From: an uncultured bacterium
Lineage (GTDB): Bacteria; Patescibacteriota; Minisyncoccia; Phycocordibacterales; CAIZLB01
Reading direction: 5' to 3'
DNA length: 44,839 nucleotides
NCBI GenBank assembly: GCA_903936565.1
Contig: CAIZVZ010000009.1
Span: forward strand, 1-44,839
Part shown: in pieces, positions 7,978 to 16,796 of the stretch
Layout of the letters: every line of letters starts with the position of its first letter
How positions within the stretch are numbered: the first letter of the stretch is position 1
Notes under the pieces: model-generated
Databases searched by the model: none
What the model saw: only the letters and a program-made list of their open reading frames with translations
What the model was told of the DNA's origin: nothing
Translations under genes and position numbers: made by a program

Positions 7978-9183
7978 CTAAAGTGAAAAATTCTTAATCG
8001 AATACAAATCCTCATCATCCTCATTCCTATCGGCTGGTGAAGAATCATCTATTGGTGCACCACTCTCGCTTACACCAAGATCGTCATCACTCTTAATTAG
8101 GTCTTCAATCATTTGCTCTTTTTGTTCTACTTGATTAGCAACATCACTATTCTCCGCAACCTCCTTAGCTATTTGATTTTGCGCAAACTCAGAATTTGGT
8201 GCAGTTACTAAGTTCTCAACCGTCCAAACTTTTTTAATCGCAGCCTCATCTCCGCCATGCCCTACATTATCACCACCAGCAGCACTAACGCTCTCTGCCT
8301 TTGCTAATTCACTTTTAATTTTTTCCGAAAATCCCTTCATCTTTTCTTGACCTTCCAAGATTTGCAATAAGTGATGCAAGTCATCGTTATTGAAGAAGTC
8401 GATTACAATTTTTCCTCCAACCTCCCTTCTCTCAATCATAACCCTTGTTCCAAGTGCTTCATTTAATTTACCTTCAATTTCTGTCATTTCAGAATCCTTC
8501 TCAAGTGTTTCTTTCTTTCTCGCACGCTCGACAGCAACATTTCTTGCAATTCTCTCCGCTTCTCTAACTGTAATTTTTTTAATTAGAATTTCTTTAAACA
8601 AAACCTCTTGCTCCTCCGGCTTATCTGCCAACATCAGAAGTGGACGAGTATGTCCTTCACTGATTCTCTTTTCTGAAAGCGCTTTCAACATATGCTCAGG
8701 CAATGCCAAAAGTCTAATAGTGTTTGTAACATACTCACGACTCTTTCCCATTTTCTCCGCAATTTGCACGTGTTTCAAACCAAACTCATCTGCAAGCTGT
8801 TGAAATGCCCGAGCTCTGTCCACCGCATTCAAATCCTCTCTTTGCAAGTTCTCAATAATAGCAAGCTCAAGTTTAACTCGACTGTCATCATCGCCAGATC
8901 TGATAATTACAGGAAGCTGTGTCAATCCAGCAAGCTTTGAAGCTCGAAGACGTCTCTCTCCTGAAATAAGCTCATATTGCACGGCAAGTCCCCCATCCTC
9001 TTTAATGATTTCGTTACGAGTCACCACAATTGGCTGTAATAGCCCATACATTCTGATAGACTCAGCAAGGTCCTTTAGTGCCACAGGATCAAAATCCCTA
9101 CGGGGCTGATATGGGTTTGGGACGATTTTTTCTATCTCTATCCAAAAAATAGAGTTGTTAAAATATTGTGATTGTGGTTGCAT
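7978..9183 (-). CDS. parB: ParB/Spo0J-family chromosome partition protein
   Basis: A parS-binding CTP-switch protein for chromosome segregation. The N-terminal ParB domain (about 10-110) shows NPYQPRRDFDPVALKDLAESI and ELISGERRLRASKLAG, whose GERR belongs to the CTP-binding motif. The central helix-turn-helix is HVQIAEKMGKSREYVTNTIRLL (about 138-160). The last 130 residues are acidic, low-complexity and longer than usual (401 residues; about 280-300 is common). No parA lies beside it, unlike in most bacteria. On the minus strand, tacaat sits 8 bases before the ATG, so the mRNA may be nearly leaderless. Confidence 0.93.
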   Translation of the reverse strand: MQPQSQYFNNSIFWIEIEKIVPNPYQPRRDFDPVALKDLAESIRMYGLLQPIVVTRNEIIKEDGGLAVQYELISGERRLRASKLAGLTQLPVIIRSGDDDSRVKLELAIIENLQREDLNAVDRARAFQQLADEFGLKHVQIAEKMGKSREYVTNTIRLLALPEHMLKALSEKRISEGHTRPLLMLADKPEEQEVLFKEILIKKITVREAERIARNVAVERARKKETLEKDSEMTEIEGKLNEALGTRVMIERREVGGKIVIDFFNNDDLHHLLQILEGQEKMKGFSEKIKSELAKAESVSAAGGDNVGHGGDEAAIKKVWTVENLVTAPNSEFAQNQIAKEVAENSDVANQVEQKEQMIEDLIKSDDDLGVSESGAPIDDSSPADRNEDDEDLYSIKNFSL

Positions 9184-9240
9184 ATATCAAGATTGTATCA
9201 CACTTATTTTCCAAATAACCCTTGAATTTCTGTAAAACTG

Positions 9241-9268
9241 TTGACATCGTGTTGATATTGAATACAAT
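9241..9268 (+). promoter_or_regulatory. Sigma-70 promoter of tRNA-Leu and miaA
   Basis: A perfect -35 TTGACA (9241-9246), a 16-base spacer and -10 TACAAT (9263-9268). Only 8 bases separate the -10 from the first tRNA base, so the predicted start falls at or within two bases of the mature 5' end. Confidence 0.75.
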
Positions 9269-9276
9269 GTAAGAAT

Positions 9277-9360
9277 GCCGGAGTGGTGGAATGGTAGACA
9301 CGCACGACTCAAAATCGTGTCTCGCAAGGGGTGAGGGTTCAAGTCCCTCCTCCGGCACCA
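9277..9360 (+). tRNA. tRNA-Leu (anticodon CAA)
   Basis: Class II tRNA with acceptor GCCGGAG/CTCCGGC, D arm with GGTGGAATGGTAGACA, anticodon loop CTCAAAA (anticodon CAA, reads UUG), a long variable arm, T arm GAGGG-TTCAAGT-CCCTC and an encoded CCA. Bases 36-38 are AAA, the A36-A37-A38 motif recognised by MiaA. The miaA ATG begins after one further base, so the two are co-transcribed and 3' processing of the tRNA would free the miaA message. Confidence 0.95.
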
Positions 9361-9361
9361 A

Positions 9362-10390
9362 ATGGAAAAGGCTAATAAGAATGGATTAGGTGGAAGCATG
9401 GCTAGGTCAGCCTCGCCCACTTTGCCTCCTAAGGCGATAGTCGTTTGCGGACCTACCTCAACTGGAAAAAGCGATTTGGCTGTTTTGCTTGCCAAAAAAT
9501 TCAATGGTGAAATAGTATCCGCCGATTCTCGTCAAGTATATCGGGGCCTTAATCTTGGATCTGGAAAAATAACTAAAAAAGAGATGATGGGTGTTCCCCA
9601 TTACATGTTAGATATAGAGAATCCAAAGAAAATATATACTGTTGATAAATTTAGCAAATCAGCACTGAAGTCAGCTCAAGAAATTCTAAAGAAAAATAAA
9701 ATTCCAATAATCTGCGGAGGTACTGGAATGTATATTGACGCGTTGGTGGACGGCGTGATATATCCCCAAGTTTTACCTGATAAAAAATTAAGAAAAGAAT
9801 TATCAACATATACTACAGAGGATCTTTATAAAAAATTAATCGCACTCGACAATAATAGAGCGGAACAATTAAAAAATGATGGCGGAGGACAATTCAATCG
9901 AATGCGCTTGATTCGATCTATCGAAATTGCTGAAAAATTAGGAGCCGTTCCCCCACTAGTCAAAAATCCAAATTTTGAGGCGATTTTTATTGGTCTCGAT
10001 TTTGACGACAAGACAATGAAGGATCGCATCCTTCTGCGTATTAGAGCTAGAATGAAAAAGGGAATGCTAAAAGAAGCGGAGCGACTTCACTCTGAAGGCG
10101 TCAGCTTCAAAAGGATGCATGAATTTGGATTGGAGTATGGTCACATGGCAAGCGTTCTTGAGGGAAAGATAACAAAAACAGAATTTGAAGAATTACTCGC
10201 AAAAGATATTTGGCAATTTGTTAAAAGGCAAAGGACTTGGTTTAAAAAAAGACAAGAAATTGCATGGTTTAAACCGCTCCCCGCAAATTTCAAGAAAATT
10301 GAAAGCTTGGTAAAGCGCTTTCTAAATGTTAAAGTTCATAGTACTGAGGCGAAGATAAAAAATGGAAAAAACAGATCTACAATTAATTGA
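9362..10390 (+). CDS. miaA: tRNA dimethylallyltransferase
   Basis: Transfers dimethylallyl to N6 of A37 in tRNAs reading UNN codons. The P-loop GPTSTGKSDLA is near residues 31-41, followed by SADSRQVYRGLNLGSGK, GVPHYMLDI and GGTGMYIDALVDG, and a C-terminal VKRQRTWFKKRQEIAWF signature. The length of 342 is slightly over normal because about 25 residues precede the core. A start at Met13 (9398) is also possible, but the upstream ATG falls one base after tRNA-Leu, itself a predicted substrate. The 3' end overlaps the sigma factor gene by 29 bases. Confidence 0.95.
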   Translation: MEKANKNGLGGSMARSASPTLPPKAIVVCGPTSTGKSDLAVLLAKKFNGEIVSADSRQVYRGLNLGSGKITKKEMMGVPHYMLDIENPKKIYTVDKFSKSALKSAQEILKKNKIPIICGGTGMYIDALVDGVIYPQVLPDKKLRKELSTYTTEDLYKKLIALDNNRAEQLKNDGGGQFNRMRLIRSIEIAEKLGAVPPLVKNPNFEAIFIGLDFDDKTMKDRILLRIRARMKKGMLKEAERLHSEGVSFKRMHEFGLEYGHMASVLEGKITKTEFEELLAKDIWQFVKRQRTWFKKRQEIAWFKPLPANFKKIESLVKRFLNVKVHSTEAKIKNGKNRSTIN

Positions 10391-10931
10391 AGAATGCACC
10401 TACTCCACAAGCTTCCATACACAAGGCAGAGATTCATTTAATATACTAGTAAAGCGTCACGTCAATTCTGTCTATCTTTTTATATATAAATTAGTTGGGA
10501 ACAAAGAGGACGCGGAAGATATAACTCAAGAAACTTTTATAAAGGTTTGGCAAAAATTATCAAAATTTGATACAGACAAAAATTTCAAAACTTGGCTGTT
10601 TAGTATCGCCAAAAATACAGCGGTAGATAAGTTGAGGAAGAAAAAGTCTATAAATTTCTCAAGCTTAGACACGGAAGACAATTCGGATTTTGAATCTAAC
10701 TTGGTGGACACAGAGTTATTGCCAGATGAGATATTTACAAAGCAGGAATCAACGGAGGCACTCACAAAAGCTCTCGCTCAATTATCTGATAATCAAAAAC
10801 TTATAATTCACCTGCATATTACTGAGGAACTAACTTATGAGGAAATATCGGAGATTATAGGTAAACCGATGAATACAGTTAAAAGTCAACATGGAAGGGC
10901 GATCAATAAATTGCGAGGATTGTTACAATAG
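10362..10931 (+). CDS. ECF-type RNA polymerase sigma factor
   Basis: Sigma-70 family protein of 189 residues with only regions 2 and 4, as in ECF (group 4) factors. Region 2 is DAEDITQETFIKVWQKLSKF with KTWLFSIAKNTAVDKLRKK (about 45-90). Region 4 is QKLIIHLHITEELTYEEISEIIGKPMNTVKSQHGRAINKL (about 145-187). The start lies inside miaA. The next gene encodes a small membrane protein with a soluble N-terminus, the layout of a sigma/anti-sigma pair, and the MacAB-like operon follows. I infer, but cannot show, that the factor controls that operon. Confidence 0.92.
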   Translation: MEKTDLQLIEECTYSTSFHTQGRDSFNILVKRHVNSVYLFIYKLVGNKEDAEDITQETFIKVWQKLSKFDTDKNFKTWLFSIAKNTAVDKLRKKKSINFSSLDTEDNSDFESNLVDTELLPDEIFTKQESTEALTKALAQLSDNQKLIIHLHITEELTYEEISEIIGKPMNTVKSQHGRAINKLRGLLQ

Positions 10932-11028
10932 CAATCAATAAACTGCCTTAAAAATTACCTGACAAACACATAACACCTATGTCGTGTCGTCAACCCCACG
11001 CTCTGCACCAAACCCTCGCCTCGCCTCG

Positions 11029-11034
11029 TATAGT
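11029..11034 (+). promoter_or_regulatory. -10 hexamer 6 bases before the ATG at 11041
   Basis: TATAGT followed by ACTAGT and then ATG. This matches the leaderless spacing of dprA and the genes at 17299 and 35888, and supports 11041 rather than 10984 as the start. No clear -35 is visible. Confidence 0.4.
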
Positions 11035-11040
11035 ACTAGT

Positions 11041-11448
11041 ATGAATGAGGAATTCAAAAAAATATTAAATAAGGTAGATACTTGTGAGGTCTCCGTTCCC
11101 GCAGGACTTGCAGACAGCATAATTTTAAAAATCGACAACAATGCCAAGCAGCAAGCCAAGCTTAAAACCCTAGGCCTTGGCTTTGTCTCTGTCCTGTCGA
11201 TCATAACTTCTGTTCCAATAATTTCACAAATTATCACATCGTTTACACAATCTGGATTTTATAATTATCTTTCAATAATTTTCTCAGATGGAGATGTTGC
11301 AATTGTGTATTGGAAAGAAATACTATTGACACTCGCTGAGTCACTACCTGTAATTGCAATAATCAGCCTTCTGATTGTACTAGCAATTTTTACATGGTCA
11401 GTTCTAAAGACTGCATCAATCGTAAGAAACGGATTAGCAACAGCATAG
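11041..11448 (+). CDS. Putative membrane anti-sigma factor
   Basis: About 135 residues from the chosen ATG at 11041 (MNEEFKKIL). The track start at 10984 adds a Pro/Ser-rich stretch that looks non-coding. A short soluble N-terminus (EFKKILNKVDTCEVSVPAGLADSIILKI) is followed by two membrane segments (about 40-65 and 98-125). The N-terminal pattern 'VPAGLADSIL..I' resembles the region just before the membrane in sigma-factor regulators. The place directly after an ECF sigma gene supports an anti-sigma role, although no zinc-binding HxxxCxxC motif is present. Identity is inferred from context. Confidence 0.6.
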   Translation: MNEEFKKILNKVDTCEVSVPAGLADSIILKIDNNAKQQAKLKTLGLGFVSVLSIITSVPIISQIITSFTQSGFYNYLSIIFSDGDVAIVYWKEILLTLAESLPVIAIISLLIVLAIFTWSVLKTASIVRNGLATA

Positions 11449-11518
11449 AAACTATATAACGACTGACCTGCGTCAGTCTGGCATCGTCACAACTTAACAA
11501 ACACCTAAATAATAAAAC

Positions 11519-12079
11519 ATGAAAGCACACATTAAACACATAAAAGAAAAAATAGACAGATTTGGAATATTAAAAATATTAATAATTCTTATCGTCGCCT
11601 CAGTAATTTTCCAAGCTGGAATTTTTGTTGGATATCACAAGGCAGGGTTCTATCGATCAATGGGTAATAATTACTACAGACCATTTGATGACAAAGGTAG
11701 AGGTTTTGGTAATAAAGGTGGTATGATGAGAGATGCAAACATCCCCGGTGGACATGGTGCAGTTGGTAAAATCGTATCAATCAATCTACCCACAATTGTC
11801 ATTGCCTCACCAGACAACGTTGAAAAAACAGTAAGCATTTCAGACGAAACCCTAATCAGACAATTTAGAGAAACTATTGGTGCAAAGGATTTAAAGGTTG
11901 GTGAATACGTCGTGGTGATTGGTGATAACAATAAAGACGGCGATGCAGATAAACAAAACGCAGAGAATGGCGTAGTAAAAGCAAAACTAATCAGACTGCT
12001 TCCCCCACCACCAAGTGAGCAAAATACACAATATCAATCGACATTCTCATCCACTCCAGCTGGAACTTCAACAAAATAA
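11519..12079 (+). CDS. Membrane-anchored protein with DUF5666-like domain
   Basis: A 186-residue protein with one N-terminal membrane segment (about 20-40), a Gly/Asp/Arg-rich linker (RGFGNKGGMMRD) and a beta-rich domain (AVGKIVSINLPTIVIASPDNVEKTVSISDETLI...LKVGEYVVVIGD) that resembles the small OB-like DUF5666 domain. The C-terminus is Pro/Ser/Thr-rich. It is the first gene of the MacAB-like cluster and shares domain plan with the gene at 15952, so two anchored paralogues bracket the transporter. Function unknown; an extracytoplasmic partner of the exporter is a guess. Confidence 0.65.
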   Translation: MKAHIKHIKEKIDRFGILKILIILIVASVIFQAGIFVGYHKAGFYRSMGNNYYRPFDDKGRGFGNKGGMMRDANIPGGHGAVGKIVSINLPTIVIASPDNVEKTVSISDETLIRQFRETIGAKDLKVGEYVVVIGDNNKDGDADKQNAENGVVKAKLIRLLPPPPSEQNTQYQSTFSSTPAGTSTK

Positions 12080-12103
12080 TTTTCTCATTAAATAATAATC
12101 TAA

Positions 12104-13888
12104 ATGAATACTTCAAATCTAAACAAAGCATCCAATAAAGAATCTTTCAAAGCACCACTTTGGTCTCGCACCAAAAGCAAGTCTTTGAAATTCAAACAGT
12201 ACGCATTCTCTCATAAGAAAACCAGTATAGTGGGAGCGATTATATTGCTACTTGTAATCTATTGGCTTATTAAAATAATCTTCCCTGCAACAACGGTTAC
12301 CACTTACGCTATAGCTGAAGTTCAAAATGGATCCATAACCACAAATGTTACAGGAAGTGGACAGGTTTCTGCATCTAATCAAATTGATTTGAAAGCCAAG
12401 GCATCGGGCGACATTCTTAAGGTTAATGTTGTTACAGGACAAGAGGTTAAGGCTGGTGACAGGATTGCGCAAATCGATAATCCAAGTGCATATCTAGATT
12501 ATAGAAGTGCTCAAATTGCATATGAAAAATTTGTTCAACCTGCAGATGACTCTACAAGAATTCAAGCGGAGAATGATTTGAATAACGCAAAGCAAAACGT
12601 AGGAAAAGCATCAGATAATCTCAATAGCGCCTACGATACTGGATACAATTCAATCGCTTCAACCTATATTGATCTTACCGATACAATGAATGGTGCGAAT
12701 GACATGCTATATTCTGGAAATGGTTTTTTGTCGGATCAAAACATGATTGCACTTCCATCTGAGGCAAAAAATACAAAGAATAGCCTTAGTATCAGCTTTG
12801 ATAGAGCAAAGAATAAATATTTGGCAGCACTTACCGTATACAGAAGTTCTGCAAGATCCGATTCTACTGATTCGATAGACCAACTTCTAAAGACAACATA
12901 TGAGGCAACAAAGGAGTTTTCAACTGTTCTGAAGGATATGAAAAACCTAGCTGATCACATTAAAACTCTTGAATCAAATCCATTGTCGAATACTTCAAGT
13001 GCGGCATCCACTAATGCATCAAATAATTTGACAAACTGGATTGGAAAAATTAATTCAGATTTATCGAGTCTTTCAAACTCCATGAATAACATTGAGGACA
13101 TGAAAAACACTGTTAAAAATGGTCCTCAAACCTTGGCGCAAAAGCAAGCAACATACGACAAGGTAATTCAAGGAGCTGATAATCTTGATGTTGAAGCACA
13201 AAGAATTAATCTTCAACAAAAACTATTAACTTATCAAAATCTTTTTATCACTGCCCCATTCGATGGAGTGATTGCAAAAATAAGTGTTAAGCCATCTGAC
13301 ACCGTCTCATCTGGCGCTTCAATTGGAACAATTATCACAAAAAACAAAGTTGCAGATATTACAGTGAATGAAGTTGATGCTGCCAAGATTGTTGCAGGTC
13401 AAAAGGCAACCCTAACCTTCGACGCGGTGGATGGACTTGAAATTACTGGTGTTGTTCAATCAATTGATTTGGTTGGAACAGTCTCACAAGGTGTTGTGAA
13501 TTATAATGTCAAAATTACTTTTGATGTTCAGGATGAAAGAGTTAAATCAGGTATGAGTGTTAGCGCCTCAATCATCACCAGCAACAAACAAGATATCATT
13601 GTCGTACCAAACAGTGCAATCAAAACTAGTGGTGGAGTTAAATACGTTGAGTTGTTTAGTAGTAGTGTAGCAACATCGTCTATCGCCGTTGCAATAGACG
13701 AAACTCCAATTCAACAACAAGTTGAAACAGGATTAACAAATGATACACAAACAGAAATTACAAGCGGCCTGCTTGTTGGAGACAGAATCGCAACAAAGAC
13801 ATCTAAATCAAATGCAACAGCGGCCGCTCCCAAGACTTCCTCCCCTAGCCTATTTGGCGGAGGTGGAACAAGAAGTATGGGAAGATAA
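12104..13888 (+). CDS. HlyD/MacA-like membrane fusion (adaptor) protein
   Basis: A 594-residue adaptor of an ABC export system. One membrane segment (about 40-60) is followed by a first biotinyl-lipoyl half (GSGQVSASNQIDLKAKASGDILKVNVVTGQEVKAGD), a long helical hairpin (about 130-370) and the second lipoyl half (LFITAPFDGVIAKISVKPSDTVSSGASIGTI). A beta-barrel and a membrane-proximal domain rich in Ser/Gly close it. The hairpin is longer than in MacA. CPR bacteria are generally thought to lack a typical outer membrane, so the partner cannot be TolC; it may span a thick wall or act with the permease alone. Directly upstream of the ATPase and permease genes. Confidence 0.88.
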   Translation: MNTSNLNKASNKESFKAPLWSRTKSKSLKFKQYAFSHKKTSIVGAIILLLVIYWLIKIIFPATTVTTYAIAEVQNGSITTNVTGSGQVSASNQIDLKAKASGDILKVNVVTGQEVKAGDRIAQIDNPSAYLDYRSAQIAYEKFVQPADDSTRIQAENDLNNAKQNVGKASDNLNSAYDTGYNSIASTYIDLTDTMNGANDMLYSGNGFLSDQNMIALPSEAKNTKNSLSISFDRAKNKYLAALTVYRSSARSDSTDSIDQLLKTTYEATKEFSTVLKDMKNLADHIKTLESNPLSNTSSAASTNASNNLTNWIGKINSDLSSLSNSMNNIEDMKNTVKNGPQTLAQKQATYDKVIQGADNLDVEAQRINLQQKLLTYQNLFITAPFDGVIAKISVKPSDTVSSGASIGTIITKNKVADITVNEVDAAKIVAGQKATLTFDAVDGLEITGVVQSIDLVGTVSQGVVNYNVKITFDVQDERVKSGMSVSASIITSNKQDIIVVPNSAIKTSGGVKYVELFSSSVATSSIAVAIDETPIQQQVETGLTNDTQTEITSGLLVGDRIATKTSKSNATAAAPKTSSPSLFGGGGTRSMGR

Positions 13889-13917
13889 TCGGCGCGTACT
13901 CGTAAATTAATACCAAA

Positions 13918-14652
13918 ATGATTGAAGTAAAAAATATTACAAAAACATACGACCCTGAAGGCAACGCCTTTCTTGCTCTTGATGGTGTCAGCTTCACCAT
14001 CAAGGATGGAGAGTTCGTGGCGATTATGGGGCCATCAGGATCTGGAAAATCAACTCTGATGCACATACTTGGTGCGCTTGATACACCAACATCGGGAACA
14101 TATTTTCTAGATGGAAAAGATGTATCATCACTGACCGATGATGAGCTTGCTGATATCAGAAGAGACAAGATCGGCTTCGTTTTCCAATCATTCAACCTTC
14201 TTCCAAGAAGCACTGTACTTCGCAATGTCATGCTTCCCCTCATATATTCAGGTGTTGGCGAAGAAGAGCGCGATAGACGTGCCAGAGAGGCTCTACACGC
14301 CTCAGGATTAGACGAAACGCACTTCACTCACCTATCCAATCAACTCTCAGGTGGACAAATTCAGCGTGTGGCAATTTCTCGTGCCCTTGTTAATAATCCA
14401 AGTCTAATTTTGGCCGATGAGCCAACGGGAAACTTGGACAGCAAGACTGGCGAAATTGTTTTGGGGACATTTCAAAAGTTAAATGAAGAATTGGGTAGAA
14501 CGATTATTCTAATCACCCACGAGCCCGATGTCGCCGAACATGCGGACAGAATAATTGTCATTAGAGATGGAAAAATTACTGAGGATAGCAAGAATCATAA
14601 AAAGAAAGATGCTGTGCACGAATTAGCAAAAATTAATTCGTTAAAAAAATAA
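13918..14652 (+). CDS. ABC transporter ATP-binding protein, MacB/LolD type
   Basis: A 244-residue ATPase with Walker A GPSGSGKST (about 39-47), Q-loop FVFQSFNLLPRSTVLRNVMLP, signature LSGGQIQRVAISRAL, Walker B LILADEPTGNLDS and H-loop ITHE. The QSFNLL and PTGNLDS wording is typical of the MacB/LolD/FtsE group, which drives mechanotransmission rather than classical transport. The C-terminus is basic. Six bases separate it from the permease gene, so they are one unit. Confidence 0.95.
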   Translation: MIEVKNITKTYDPEGNAFLALDGVSFTIKDGEFVAIMGPSGSGKSTLMHILGALDTPTSGTYFLDGKDVSSLTDDELADIRRDKIGFVFQSFNLLPRSTVLRNVMLPLIYSGVGEEERDRRAREALHASGLDETHFTHLSNQLSGGQIQRVAISRALVNNPSLILADEPTGNLDSKTGEIVLGTFQKLNEELGRTIILITHEPDVAEHADRIIVIRDGKITEDSKNHKKKDAVHELAKINSLKK

Positions 14653-14658
14653 ATACTC

Positions 14659-15879
14659 ATGACAATATTTGATATATTACACGAAACATATTCTGCAATC
14701 TTCGCAAACAAAGTTCGCTCTGGGCTTACGATGCTTGGAATTGTGATTGGAATCAGCTCCGTCATTGCCATGCTCTCAATTGGACAAGGAGCGCAGAATT
14801 CCATTCAATCTAGCATTCAATCAATTGGTTCCAACCTGGTTCTCATCATGCCAGGTGCACAACGTGGCCCTGGAATGCAAGTGAGCGCAGGACGTGGAAG
14901 TGCAAAGACTTTGACTATGGATGATGTAGATGCAATCAAAGCAGAAGTTACAAACATGAAAGCTATCGCTCCAGAGGTTTCCGGAAGATATCAAGTCACT
15001 GCTTCTGGACAAAATACCAATACATCTGTCACAGGAACTGTTCCTGATTATCAAACCGTTAGAAATGTCTCTATCGCTGAAGGAACTTTTATAACTGAGC
15101 AGAACTTGCAGGCAGGGAGCAAGGTGGCGGTAATTGGACCAAATGTTCGAGATGACTTATATGGAGAAGGCGCGGATGTGATTGGCAAGAAGATTAGAAT
15201 TAACAAAGTTGATTTTACAATCATTGGAATCACCGTTCCGAAAGGTGGAAGTGGATTTGGATCTCAAGATGATTTGATTTGGGTGCCAATTACTACTGCA
15301 CAAAGAATGCTTTCAGGTGATGAATACGTAACGACAATTAGTGTTCAAGCACCTGACTCGGATTCTACAAAAGATATTCAAATACAAATCACCGATCTTT
15401 TGACAATTAAGCATAATATCAAAAACGGCGTTCTCGATTTTAGCGTTCTTAATCAAGCAGATATTGCCGCAACAGCATCAAGTATTACACAAATTTTTAC
15501 AATTCTACTTGGCTCGGTTGCTGGAATTTCGCTTGTGGTTGGAGGTATCGGAATTATGAATATGATGCTTACAACCGTAACAGAGAGAACAAGAGAGATT
15601 GGACTTAGAAAAGCAATCGGTGCCAAAAAGAGAGATATTAGTTTGCAATTTTTGATTGAAGCGATGATGCTTACTTTTATTGGTGGAGCGATAGGAATAA
15701 TTTTGGGGTGGCTCATATCCTTTGGAATAAATTATTCAGGGCTCATCGCCACCCAAGTGTCGTGGTTCTCTATCATTCTCTCTTTCACCGTCTCAGCTGT
15801 AATCGGAATCGTCTTTGGATATTACCCCGCAAGGCGGGCCGCGGGGTTAAATCCAATAGACGCTCTGAAATATGAGTGA
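14659..15879 (+). CDS. ABC transporter permease, MacB/FtsX type
   Basis: A 406-residue permease with one N-terminal membrane segment (about 20-45, VRSGLTMLGIVIGISSVIAMLSIGQGAQ), a large extracytoplasmic MacB-PCD domain (50-280) and three C-terminal segments with the FtsX-family sequence MLTTVTERTREIGLRKAIGAKKRDI (about 300-325) and the end GYYPARRAAGLNPIDALKYE. With the adaptor and ATPase it forms a complete MacAB-like export module, possibly for peptides or lipoproteins. The substrate cannot be told. Confidence 0.95.
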   Translation: MTIFDILHETYSAIFANKVRSGLTMLGIVIGISSVIAMLSIGQGAQNSIQSSIQSIGSNLVLIMPGAQRGPGMQVSAGRGSAKTLTMDDVDAIKAEVTNMKAIAPEVSGRYQVTASGQNTNTSVTGTVPDYQTVRNVSIAEGTFITEQNLQAGSKVAVIGPNVRDDLYGEGADVIGKKIRINKVDFTIIGITVPKGGSGFGSQDDLIWVPITTAQRMLSGDEYVTTISVQAPDSDSTKDIQIQITDLLTIKHNIKNGVLDFSVLNQADIAATASSITQIFTILLGSVAGISLVVGGIGIMNMMLTTVTERTREIGLRKAIGAKKRDISLQFLIEAMMLTFIGGAIGIILGWLISFGINYSGLIATQVSWFSIILSFTVSAVIGIVFGYYPARRAAGLNPIDALKYE

Positions 15880-15951
15880 TTACGGCGGACGATTTTTATG
15901 CGTAAAAATTGCGTCGACGAATTGAAAAAGATTTAATATAACAAAAACAAT

Positions 15952-16458
15952 ATGAAGAAAAAACAAATAATAATAGCAATAATAGTTTTGGTAATAGTCG
16001 CAGGAATTTCATTTTATTCAGGGTACAAAGTTGGACAAAATAGTACAAGTGCAAGAGGCACAAGAAGCGGACAAGCCCTCGGTCCAAATGGCGCGGGAGG
16101 TATGATGGGCGGAGCAAATGGTATTAGAAACGGAAGACCGGGACAAGGTGGCGCAATGACGCTTGTGAGCGGTGAGGTACTAAGTAAAGACGCAACAAGT
16201 GTTACTCTTAAGTTGCGTGATGGAGGATCTAAGATAATTTTTGTAGCAACAAGTACAGCGGTACAAAAGACAGTTAGTGGAACAGTTGCAGATCTTGTAA
16301 TTGGAAATCAAATTACAGCGAGCGGTCCAGCAAATGCGGATGGAAGTATTAATGCAGTAACAATTAATCAGAGACCTGCAATGCCGGTGTTGCAAGGTGC
16401 GGGGGCTGGAGCGCCAGCAGGAATGGGTGCAGGGGTGCCACAAGGGGCAAGGAAATAA
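15952..16458 (+). CDS. Membrane-anchored protein with DUF5666-like domain
   Basis: A 168-residue protein with an N-terminal membrane anchor (about 4-24), a Gly/Asn/Arg-rich linker (GAGGMMGGANGIRNGRPGQGG), a beta-rich domain (LVSGEVLSKDATSVTLKLRDGGSKIIFVATST...LVIGNQITASG) and a Gly/Ala/Pro-rich tail. The domain plan matches the gene at 11519 at the other end of the MacAB-like operon. The beta domain again resembles DUF5666. It is the last gene before a strong terminator. Confidence 0.65.
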   Translation: MKKKQIIIAIIVLVIVAGISFYSGYKVGQNSTSARGTRSGQALGPNGAGGMMGGANGIRNGRPGQGGAMTLVSGEVLSKDATSVTLKLRDGGSKIIFVATSTAVQKTVSGTVADLVIGNQITASGPANADGSINAVTINQRPAMPVLQGAGAGAPAGMGAGVPQGARK

Positions 16459-16492
16459 TTAGAAATCTTTGGTAAAATAATTAATCAAAATT

Positions 16493-16525
16493 AAACCACC
16501 GGGCGGGGTACGCGGTGGTTTTTTT
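16493..16525 (+). terminator. Intrinsic terminator of the MacAB-like operon
   Basis: AAACCACCG pairs with CGGTGGTTT around an 11-base loop and is followed by a run of T. It closes the sigma-to-DUF5666 gene series. Confidence 0.85.
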
Positions 16526-16796
16526 AATTTTTTATCACCCACTAGTTAATTATTGAATGTTAAGTGCATGGAACTTTTAGGGATACAGAACGAGGTCAAG
16601 ACTTAGCAGGTTACAACTTAGTTATCTCCTAATGGTCAATACTGATGTAAACACAGAAGAAGTAGCCATCTTCATAATTTCGAAATCATCCACCTAAGCG
16701 TTCACAATCTTTCTGCATTGACACGGTCACAGATTCTGAAAGTATCTTAGTGATGAGCACAACCGGTCGATGTAGAATGTTTCTAGACATAAGTTT
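16526..16796. other. Gene-free interval, no feature seen
   Basis: About 270 bases between the terminator and the 120-residue gene. The longest open frames are about 34 codons and lack a start context. I see no tRNA, repeat or clear promoter. Confidence 0.5.

Noticed and set aside
8390-8940. Plus-strand ORFs opposite parB
   Set aside because: Shadows of the parB coding strand, whose conserved ParB and HTH motifs are clear.
10984-11040. Track start of the anti-sigma-like ORF
   Set aside because: The extra 19 residues are Pro/Ser-rich with unlike codon use, and a -10 box lies exactly 6 bases before the ATG at 11041.
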